DNA from: Desulfonema limicola | GTDB lineage: Bacteria > Desulfobacterota > Desulfobacteria > Desulfobacterales > DYRC01 | Assembly: GCA_020718925.1 (NCBI GenBank) | Contig: DYRC01000029.1 | Span: 1 to 13,516, forward strand | Reading direction: 5' to 3' | Length of the DNA stretch: 13,516 nt | Part shown: positions 1 to 5,497 of the stretch, one piece after another | Position numbering within the stretch: the first letter of the stretch is position 1 | How the letters are laid out: every line of letters begins with the position of its first letter | The notes under the pieces: model-generated | The model's input: the letters and a program-made list of their open reading frames with translations, nothing else | Databases searched by the model: none | What the model was told of the DNA's origin: nothing | Position numbers and translations under genes: made by a program

Positions 1-305
1 TCCCCGTGTAACCGACCCGGTCGGATTTCCAATATCATTCCTGATATTTTCATACCGCTCTGTTTTTTTCTTCCTTCCGCCCCCTTTTCTGCGGACACTT
101 CCGTTTTCAGGAATCTCTTTTTCCCGGTTATCTCTTTTATTCCTTCAGTTATTGCTGTCCGGGAAACTCCGGTTGCTTCGGACACAACCGTAATACCTCC
201 CCTACCTGTTGCGAGGGCTTCATCCGCGCACCGGAGACGCCTTGATTTTTCATCCGGATGGGAGGCAATTCTTCCGTATTTCTCTTGCAATTCTTTATAT
301 TCCAT
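1..305 (-). pseudogene. ISAzo13-family transposase, 5' part, frameshifted
   Basis: This is the N-terminal part of a DDE transposase of the ISAzo13 type, continuing beyond the left window edge. The minus strand opens with ATG at 305-303 and encodes an N-terminus beginning MEYKELQEKYG. A helix-turn-helix-like stretch follows (GRGGITVVSEATGVSRTAI), then GIKEITGKK. The frame then has to change: the typical continuation EIPENGSVRRKGGGRKK, ending in GSVTRG at the window edge, lies in the -1 frame. The switch falls in a run of five A (118-122 on the plus strand). Six A would restore one continuous frame. The family call rests on the remembered ISAzo13 pattern of GRGG(I/V)..VS.ATG.SRT..., R.R..GGGRK, and a later TRGDP motif. 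Whether the element is dead, uses ribosomal slippage, or reflects a sequencing error cannot be decided here. No terminal inverted repeat could be identified. Confidence 0.8.
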
Positions 306-352
306 AATATAATCTTTATATTTTGTAATGAATTAAAGTTCAGGTTATTTTT

Positions 353-847
353 TTACGATCCATACGGGAGCTTGGCCGGCAACGGTTTACCGGACTCAAA
401 GCCGACCGTCCGGTGAATCCTGACGGAAAAGGAAATGCGGCATTGTCAGAAGCCGGGATTTCGGAATCCGGCAGCATAGTTCACCTTGAAGGATACGGTT
501 TTATCAGAGTATTCGGAACAGTTGCCGAAGACGGAAGCACCGGATACCATGCAACGTCAGATACCGACATTGATGAACTCAGACGTCTTCAGCTATCTGA
601 TTTTTCATGGAAAACAGAAGAATATCATCGCGGACTTAAGCAATTCTGCGGAGCGGAACGTTCTCAGGTCAGACTTGCCGAAGCGCAGAGAAATCATATC
701 TGACCCGCTGTCAGAGCTTTTCTGAGATTTGAAATTGCCGGCTTAAAAACCGGACTCAGCCGGTTTGAAGCAGAAATGCGGATTATCAGAGACGCCATAC
801 GGGATTATCTTGCAAATCATAGTTATGCTTCGGAGGCAACTGCGTAA
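353..847 (+). pseudogene. DDE transposase, C-terminal fragment with in-frame stop
   Basis: This is a remnant of a second, unrelated transposase on the plus strand. The frame reads through the conserved C-terminal block: GYGFIRVFGTVAEDG, then the DDE-type glutamate region EEYHRGLKQFCGAERSQ, then AEAQRNHI. A TGA at 701-703 stands where similar proteins have a glycine codon. The same frame then continues with PAVRAFLRFEIAGLKTG to a TAA at 845-847, so the stop is a recent single-base change in an otherwise aligned gene. The N-terminal two thirds are missing: readable similarity starts near 353, just upstream of the oppositely oriented ISAzo13-type gene. A GTG at 413 is not a real start. The exact IS family (IS701-like or a relative) is uncertain. 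It is non-functional as it stands. Confidence 0.8.
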
Positions 848-849
848 CT

Positions 850-1158
850 TCTAAGAAGATCAGTTCCGCGGTGAATGAAATTATATAATTTTTCCATCAA
901 AACGATGATTATCAGAATTTATTTTTACTTGCTTACTTAGGAACAGAGGATGTCAGAGAATATCTTGACCGCATCGGCAAATTCAGATATTTTTTCCCTG
1001 AATATGCAGATCGAAGCATCGTAGGCGCGGTTGCCGGAATTGTGATTGAAGAAAACACAGATCGGTTTGCATATAAAAACGGATTATTCGTCATAACACA
1101 GAGCGGAGACGCCGTAAAAATTCTTAATGACAGCAGGTTTAAACCGAAACAGTGGTAG
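850..1158 (+). pseudogene. 3' remnant of a PD-(D/E)XK-like accessory gene
   Basis: One frame from about 889 to the TAG at 1156-1158 encodes the C-terminal part of a protein type common in Desulfobacterales and other environmental bacteria. It reads LAYLGTEDVREYLDRIGKF, then FFPEYADRSIVGAVAGIVI, then FVITQSGDAVKILNDS, and ends FKPKQW. I recognise this as the C-terminal half of a PD-(D/E)XK nuclease-like, DUF-type family, from memory rather than a search. No start codon or ribosome binding site precedes it, and the frame is closed by TAA at 886-888. The front of the gene was evidently lost at the junction with the transposase remnant that ends at 847. Its stop codon is 12 bases before the nqrE start, and the nqrE ribosome binding site follows it directly. 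Confidence 0.6.
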
Positions 1159-1170
1159 AAAGGATTGAAA

Positions 1171-1779
1171 ATGGAGAAATTACTCAGCATCGGATTAAAT
1201 TCGATTTTTGTCGGCAATATTCTGCTTGCCTATTTTCTGGGCATGTGTTCGTTTCTGGCAGTATCCAAAAAAATGGAAACCGCCGTAGGTCTTGGCTTTG
1301 CCGTAGTCTTCGTGCAAACCATCACCACTCCGGCAAACTGGCTGGTCTATCATTATCTGCTTGCCCCCGGCGCGTTGTCATGGGCAGGATTGCCTACGGT
1401 TGATTTAAGTTTTCTCAAATTCATCATTTTTATTGCCGTGATTGCTGCCATCGTGCAGGTAGTGGAAATGGTCATTGATCGCTATTCACCTGCGTTGTAT
1501 TCGGCTTTGGGCGTATTTTTGCCGCTGATTGCCGTCAACTGCGCCATTTTAGGCGCGTCGCTGTTCATGGTGGAGCGCAATTACACATTTCCTGAATCAG
1601 TGGTCTATGGCTTAGGATCAGGCACCGGCTGGATGCTTGCGATTGTCTCAATGGCGGCTATCCGAAAGAAAATTCGCTATGCGGATGTCCCCAAAGGACT
1701 TCAGGGATTCGGCATCACGATTATTGTTACAGGCTTGATGGCAATGGCGTTTATGCTGTTTTCAGGAATTACATTATAA
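1171..1779 (+). CDS. nqrE: Na+-translocating NADH:quinone reductase subunit E
   Basis: NqrE is one of the two homologous membrane subunits (with NqrD) of the Na+-pumping NADH:ubiquinone reductase in the inner membrane. The 202-residue product is almost entirely hydrophobic, with six likely membrane segments. It carries the family landmarks FFLGMC-like AYFLGMCSFLAVSKK (residues about 20-34), VNCAILGASLFM and YGLGSGTGWMLAIV. The Cys in LGMC and in VNCAILG match the conserved cysteines of NqrD/NqrE thought to bind an iron centre at the subunit interface. ATG at 1171 is chosen over the in-frame TTG at 1165 because AAAGGA at 1159-1164 sits six bases upstream of the ATG. nqrF follows after 104 bases. 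The usual nqrA-D genes are not upstream: broken transposase and accessory genes are there instead. No promoter of its own is obvious. Confidence 0.95.
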   Translation: MEKLLSIGLNSIFVGNILLAYFLGMCSFLAVSKKMETAVGLGFAVVFVQTITTPANWLVYHYLLAPGALSWAGLPTVDLSFLKFIIFIAVIAAIVQVVEMVIDRYSPALYSALGVFLPLIAVNCAILGASLFMVERNYTFPESVVYGLGSGTGWMLAIVSMAAIRKKIRYADVPKGLQGFGITIIVTGLMAMAFMLFSGITL

Positions 1780-1781
1780 AT

Positions 1782-1864
1782 AAAGTGTTAAGTGGAAAGT
1801 GTTAAGTGGAAAGTGTTAAGAAGGCTTATTCATAACACTTGACACATAACACATAACACATAAC
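1782..1864. repeat. GTGTTA / TAACAC repeat array between nqrE and nqrF
   Basis: A 14-base unit, AAAGTGTTAAGTGG, occurs at 1782-1795 and 1796-1809, and 11 bases of it at 1810-1820. After a short spacer the complementary motif appears: TAACACTT at 1833-1840, then ACATAAC three times (1844-1864, period 7). AAGTGTTA at 1811-1818 and TAACACTT at 1833-1840 form a perfect 8-base stem. Because GTGTTA and TAACAC each recur several times, alternative stems are possible. The array fills most of the intergenic gap inside the operon. It could modulate message stability or nqrF expression, which is inference. Confidence 0.8.
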
Positions 1865-1883
1865 ACCCAATAAGGAACTTCTT

Positions 1884-3098
1884 ATGATCTATCTCATCAG
1901 TCTTGCCGTATTTTCAGGAATCATTTTTATTCTGGTATCTATGCTGTTGTTTGTCGAAGGAAAAGTCGTCAAAAAAGGCGACTGCAAGATTATCATCAAT
2001 GGCAGTGAAGATGCGCCTATCAGCGTATCCGGCGGCGTAACCCTGCTCTCCGCCTTGCTGGGCAAAGGGATTTTGCTGCCATCAGCCTGCGGAGGAGGAG
2101 GTTCATGCGGAACCTGCCGATGCGTAGTCGAAAAAGGCAATCAGGGCGCACTTCCTACGGAACTGCCTCATCTGAGCAGAAAAGATCGGGAGCAGAATGT
2201 GCGTCTGGCATGTCAGTTGAAAGTCAAAGAGGACTTGAGCATCCGCATCCCTGATGAAATTTTCAGCATCAAAAAATTTCACGGAGCCGTGCATTCCAAT
2301 CATAACGTGGCGACTTTTATCAAAGAACTTGCCGTCAAGCTTGATGACAATGATGCGTTTGATTTCAGCGCGGGCGCGTATATGCAGATTGATATTCCTG
2401 AATATCAGGCGTCTTTCAAAGATTTTCTGATAGAAAAGCGATTCAAGCCCGCATGGGACAGATTCAATCTCTGGGGACTCAGAGCCAAAGCCGAAGAGCC
2501 GGTTTTCAGGGCATATTCTCTTGCCAGTCCGCCTGCTGAAAAAGATTTGCTCAAATTCACGATCCGCATTGCCACACCGCCGCCCGGAAAAGAGATTCCG
2601 CCGGGCGTGGGGTCTTCGTATGTGTTTCATCTTAAAGAAGGCGACCGGGTGATGTTAAGCGGACCTTACGGAGAGTTCAAAGTAAAAAATACGAATCGGG
2701 AAATGTGTTTTATCGGCGGGGGCGCGGGCATGGCGCCGCTGCGAAGTCAGATTCGGGATCAACTGCTGTATGCGAAAATGCAACGCACCATGACATTCTG
2801 GTATGGCGCACGTTCAAAAGCAGAAATGTTTTATGATGAGGAATTTAAGGAATTAGCGCAGGATCATAAGAATTTTTCATATTTTGTTGCGCTGTCTGAT
2901 CCCCAGCCTGAAGATCAGTGGACGGGCATGACCGGATATGTACATAACTGCCTGCTGAACGATTATCTTTCCAAGCATGACGACCCTACGGAAATTGAAT
3001 ATTATCTCTGCGGACCGCCGCCCATGCTGGATGCGATTATCAGAATGCTGGATGGCATCGGTGTTGAGCCGAATATGATTGCGTTTGATAAGTTCTGA
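1884..3098 (+). CDS. nqrF: Na+-translocating NADH:quinone reductase subunit F
   Basis: NqrF is the electron-entry subunit of Na+-NQR: it oxidises NADH through FAD and passes electrons to a [2Fe-2S] cluster. The 404-residue product has an N-terminal membrane helix (about 3-23). A plant-type ferredoxin domain follows, with cysteines at 69, 75, 78 and 110 (CGGGGSCGTC core). The FAD-binding motif RAYSLA is at 209-214, the NADH-binding glycine-rich motif GGGAGMAPLR at 278-287, and the CGPPPM motif at 376-381. The protein ends in an aromatic FDKF, as expected for the C-terminal residue near FAD. All key residues are present, so it looks intact and full length. ATG at 1884 is preceded by AAGGA. It lies in the same direction as nqrE but is separated from it by a repeat array. 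No apbE (flavin transferase) gene follows; a toxin-antitoxin pair comes next. Confidence 0.96.
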   Translation: MIYLISLAVFSGIIFILVSMLLFVEGKVVKKGDCKIIINGSEDAPISVSGGVTLLSALLGKGILLPSACGGGGSCGTCRCVVEKGNQGALPTELPHLSRKDREQNVRLACQLKVKEDLSIRIPDEIFSIKKFHGAVHSNHNVATFIKELAVKLDDNDAFDFSAGAYMQIDIPEYQASFKDFLIEKRFKPAWDRFNLWGLRAKAEEPVFRAYSLASPPAEKDLLKFTIRIATPPPGKEIPPGVGSSYVFHLKEGDRVMLSGPYGEFKVKNTNREMCFIGGGAGMAPLRSQIRDQLLYAKMQRTMTFWYGARSKAEMFYDEEFKELAQDHKNFSYFVALSDPQPEDQWTGMTGYVHNCLLNDYLSKHDDPTEIEYYLCGPPPMLDAIIRMLDGIGVEPNMIAFDKF

Positions 3099-3126
3099 TT
3101 ACTGCCTGACTTAAAAGGATTTTACT

Positions 3127-3378
3127 ATGAAAACTGTATGGAAAATTCAGGATGCCGAAAGACAGTTTGCCAAACTCATTAATAAAGCCATGATACAGGG
3201 ACCTCAGTATATCATCCGACAGGGAGTTGAAACGGTGGTTATCATTTCTGTCAGAGAATACGAAAATCTGATTTCTGATAAGACCGATTTTACGGAATTT
3301 CTGTTAAGCTGCCCCAAACTGGACGAAAACTTTGAACCTGAGCGGCAAAAAGATTTTTCAAGGAATATGGATCTGTGA
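3127..3378 (+). CDS. Phd/YefM-type antitoxin
   Basis: The 83-residue protein has the layout of a Phd/YefM antitoxin: an N-terminal DNA-binding half and a flexible acidic C-terminus that would wrap the toxin. The stretch KIQDAERQFAKLINKA is followed by QYIIRQGVETVVIISVREYENL, which matches the family pattern ...GP..ITR.G...VVV.S..EYE.L. The C-terminal region (LDENFEPERQKDF) is rich in charged residues. AAAAGGA lies seven bases before the ATG. Its TGA overlaps the GTG start of the downstream PIN toxin by four bases (GTGA), so translational coupling is likely. Such antitoxins usually bind their own promoter; no operator could be assigned here. It starts 28 bases after the end of nqrF. Confidence 0.88.
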   Translation: MKTVWKIQDAERQFAKLINKAMIQGPQYIIRQGVETVVIISVREYENLISDKTDFTEFLLSCPKLDENFEPERQKDFSRNMDL

Positions 3379-3797
3379 AATATTTGTTGGATACATGCGT
3401 TATTTCCGAACTGACCAAACTGATTCCGAATAATAATGTTATCAGATGGTTAAAAAATATTCCATCGGATTCGTTATTTATCAGCGTTATTACAATCGGA
3501 GAAATCAGAAAAGGGCTGACAAAATTAAAAGAATCAGAAAAAAAGCAGCGATTGACAGCGTGGCTTGATGCTCTTTTGCGACAATACAGCGAACGGATTT
3601 TACTGATTGATCTCAATATTGCAGATAACTGGGGAACTATTCAGGGAAATGCGGAAAAGTCGGGAAAACCGATGTCTTCTGTTGACAGCCTGCTTGCTGC
3701 CACAGCCGATACCCATAATCTGATAGTAGCGACCCGGAATGAAAGCGATTTTGAGGCTGGCAATGTTCCTATCATTAACCCTTGGAAAATAACCTGA
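3375..3797 (+). CDS. vapC: PIN-domain ribonuclease toxin, VapC/FitB-like
   Basis: This 140-residue PIN-domain protein is expected to be a Mg2+-dependent endoribonuclease, neutralised by the antitoxin encoded just before it. The conserved acidic residues are visible: D6 in the N-terminal KYLLDTCVISE, E43 in SVITIGEIRKG, D104 in SSVDSLLAATA, and D125 in ATRNESDF. The ending NVPIINPW is characteristic of FitB/VapC-type toxins. Translation starts at GTG 3375, overlapping the antitoxin stop codon by four bases. Length is typical of the family and all active-site positions are present, so it is probably functional. RNA specificity cannot be read from the sequence. Pairing of a PIN toxin with a Phd/YefM antitoxin is common. 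Confidence 0.92.
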   Translation: MKYLLDTCVISELTKLIPNNNVIRWLKNIPSDSLFISVITIGEIRKGLTKLKESEKKQRLTAWLDALLRQYSERILLIDLNIADNWGTIQGNAEKSGKPMSSVDSLLAATADTHNLIVATRNESDFEAGNVPIINPWKIT

Positions 3798-3805
3798 CAT
3801 CAATT

Positions 3806-3842
3806 CAGAACATTCGGACGGCACGGGAAGTTCTGATTTTAT
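3806..3842. terminator. Possible bidirectional terminator between convergent genes
   Basis: CAGAAC at 3806-3811 pairs with GTTCTG at 3830-3835. TTC at 3813-3815 then pairs with GAA at 3827-3829, leaving one bulged A, for about nine base pairs. It is followed on the plus strand by ATTTTATAA. It lies between the toxin gene stop and the stop of the convergent metallopeptidase gene. The U-run is weak, so this is a modest candidate. Confidence 0.4.
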
Positions 3843-4405
3843 AACAACCTGAGATTATACTTATTCAGCGTTGAATCTTTCTGCTTTGCATCCGGCATGT
3901 ATTTTTCCAGTTCACTCCAAAATTCCCGGCTGTGATTTTTGATTCGGATATGCACCAGTTCATGCACAATCACATAATCCATTAATTCCTGCGGCAGCCG
4001 CGCAAGTTTCATGTTCAGACTCAGATTGTTTTTACTTGAACAACTGCCCCATTTTGTTTTCTGATGTCGGATAGTCAGCTTATTAAACGCAAAGCCGTAT
4101 CGCTTCGCAAGGTCATTCACCCGTTTTATGATTTTTTCCTCAGCCGCAAGCTTTTCAAGCGTATTGAGAATATTTGACGGGCGCGGCTGCGCGGCTTCTT
4201 TCTGTAATCTGTTCAAATGTTTCTGTATCCATTCGATATGGCATCGGACAAATATTTTTGCCTGTTCCAGAGTTACTGTTTGGGGAACGCCGACTCTGAC
4301 CTTGCCGGGCGCTTTGATGGAAATATTCAGCCGTTTTGCCCGAAAGCTGCGCTCAAAATATACGGGACCAATCTCTTTGAAATCAATGGTTTGGGATTGT
4401 CGCAT
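3839..4405 (-). CDS. YgjP-like (DUF45) zinc metallopeptidase
   Basis: The 188-residue protein belongs to the YgjP/DUF45 group of small zinc-metallopeptidase-like proteins, often annotated as M48 family. The N-terminal part contains RAKRLNISIKAPGKVRVGVP, typical of the family's substrate-independent beta region. WGSCSSKNNLSLN (about 119-131) precedes the catalytic helix VIVHELVHIRIKNHSREFW. There H148, E149 and H152 form HExxH, and H158 in KNHSREFW is the likely third zinc ligand. No signal peptide is seen, so it should be cytoplasmic. The physiological substrate of this family is poorly defined. The gene starts inside the last 23 bases of the upstream binding-protein gene, with AAAGG about nine bases ahead, so the two are probably co-transcribed and perhaps coupled. 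A functional link to the binding protein is not obvious. Confidence 0.92.
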   Translation of the reverse strand: MRQSQTIDFKEIGPVYFERSFRAKRLNISIKAPGKVRVGVPQTVTLEQAKIFVRCHIEWIQKHLNRLQKEAAQPRPSNILNTLEKLAAEEKIIKRVNDLAKRYGFAFNKLTIRHQKTKWGSCSSKNNLSLNMKLARLPQELMDYVIVHELVHIRIKNHSREFWSELEKYMPDAKQKDSTLNKYNLRLL

Positions 4406-5357
4406 CAGATAATACCTTTTCTATAAATACGGGCTTGGAAATCTGCTTCTGATCAAGCATGATTTTTTCAGTCTGCGTCCAAGCCGGTATATCAATTTTT
4501 CCTACAATCGAAGCCGGTTCGGGCTTGACAATCTCTCTGGTCAGCGCCAACTGCTTCTCCCGAATGCCGGACGGCGTATCTCTGTCAGATTGTTCCAAAA
4601 TTTTCAACGCTTTTGCGGTATTGACCGGATCAACCGCCGACTGCCACCCACTCAGCAGGGCGTTGGCAAATTTTTTAACGGTTTCAGGATGTTCTTTGAG
4701 CATTCGCGCTGAAGTAATCACGGAATTAGCAGCAAAGCGGATCCCGAAATCTGCCGGATTGAAATATCGGAATGCTTCTTTGCCTAATTTGTCTTCAAGA
4801 ATCGGTCCCTGAGCATTGCGATACACGGGCCAAAGTTCTGTTTTATCCTGATAAAACGGCGTGTAATCATAACGGACGCTGTAAAATTTCACATCCCGTT
4901 CTGTCAAAGAGGCTTTGGACAGAAGCGTACGCATAATAATTTCATCATTTCCGCCATAAGTAATTCCGATAACTCTGCCTTTCAAATCAGCAAGGGTTTT
5001 AATCGGCGGCTTGGCAGCGCGATATATCCATTGCAGGGGATTGATTTGAAACAGTTGGGCAATCACGATGATCGGCGAGCCTTTTGAAACCGCCCGAATC
5101 ACCTGATCCGCAGATGCCACGCCGAAATCCGCATGACCCAATTCAATCTCCCGAATCGCATCCCGTTCAGGACCGCCTGCTTTCACGCTGACATCCAAAC
5201 CGCTTCTTTTGAAAAAGCCTTCGCTATCGGCATATAAATCGCCCACCGCGCTGGTATTGAACAGCCATTTAAGCCGGTAATTTATCTTGTCTTCGGCATG
5301 GGCAGATAAACTCATTATGACGATTGCCGCAGCCATAAGCCATATTTTTTTAAGCAT
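4383..5357 (-). CDS. NMT1/THI5-like ABC transporter substrate-binding protein
   Basis: This is a periplasmic solute-binding protein of the NMT1/THI5 (NitT/TauT-like) family. The N-terminus is a clear signal peptide: KK, a hydrophobic core, then SAHA as the cleavage site about 21 residues in. The mature part has family features: LYADSEGFFKRSGLDVSVK, GHADFGVASADQVIRA, ADLKGRVIGITYGG and YDYTPF with a downstream LWPVY. The ligand (pyrimidine-like, sulfonate or other) cannot be inferred. The in-frame ATG at 5363 lies directly against AGGAG (5368-5364), too close for use. The next ATG at 5357 is six bases from it and is chosen, giving 324 residues. No permease or ATPase gene lies beside it, so it is an orphan component. 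It ends inside the metallopeptidase gene with a 23-base overlap. A promoter and a palindrome lie just upstream. Confidence 0.9.
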   Translation of the reverse strand: MLKKIWLMAAAIVIMSLSAHAEDKINYRLKWLFNTSAVGDLYADSEGFFKRSGLDVSVKAGGPERDAIREIELGHADFGVASADQVIRAVSKGSPIIVIAQLFQINPLQWIYRAAKPPIKTLADLKGRVIGITYGGNDEIIMRTLLSKASLTERDVKFYSVRYDYTPFYQDKTELWPVYRNAQGPILEDKLGKEAFRYFNPADFGIRFAANSVITSARMLKEHPETVKKFANALLSGWQSAVDPVNTAKALKILEQSDRDTPSGIREKQLALTREIVKPEPASIVGKIDIPAWTQTEKIMLDQKQISKPVFIEKVLSDATIPNH

Positions 5358-5369
5358 ATCCATCTCCTA

Positions 5370-5384
5370 TCAGTCCCGGACTGA
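5370..5384. promoter_or_regulatory. 15-base palindrome, possible operator
   Basis: TCAGTCC C GGACTGA is a perfect inverted repeat with seven-base arms and a single central base. It lies just upstream of the ribosome binding site of the binding-protein gene and covers the start point predicted from the promoter at 5390-5418. That placement suits a repressor operator. The binding factor is unknown. Confidence 0.4.
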
Positions 5385-5389
5385 AGCTC

Positions 5390-5418
5390 AGAATATGATA
5401 ATTTATTTTATAATTCAA
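5390..5418 (-). promoter_or_regulatory. Putative sigma70 promoter of the binding-protein gene
   Basis: On the minus strand TTGAAT (5418-5413) and TATTCT (5395-5390) are separated by 17 bases. The predicted start is near 5383, inside the 15-base palindrome. The -35 and -10 boxes each match about four of six consensus bases. Confidence 0.4.
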
Positions 5419-5431
5419 CAAAAAGTTATGA

Positions 5432-5460
5432 TTGCATACAGATAAAAGTGGTGGTATAAA
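5432..5460 (+). promoter_or_regulatory. Putative sigma70 promoter of the SEC-C protein gene
   Basis: TTGCAT (5432-5437) and TATAAA (5455-5460) are separated by exactly 17 bases. The predicted start near 5467 leaves a leader of about 30 bases containing GAGGAGG. This also argues that the in-frame TTG at 5432 is a -35 element rather than a start codon. Confidence 0.5.
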
Positions 5461-5497
5461 AAATCATAATTCTTTTGTTCTGAGGAGGATAAAGATC

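Noticed and set aside
413..703. 96-codon frame read as an independent gene starting at GTG 413
   Set aside because: Similarity to transposases extends upstream of the GTG and downstream of the TGA, so it is a slice of a pseudogene.
2103..2630. 175-codon minus-strand frame inside nqrF
   Set aside because: It is the shadow of a strongly conserved nqrF coding region, with no ribosome binding site and a composition typical of antisense reading.
5432..5497. Upstream TTG start adding 22 residues to the SEC-C protein
   Set aside because: The TTG is part of a well-spaced -35 box, and GAGGAGG supports ATG 5498.
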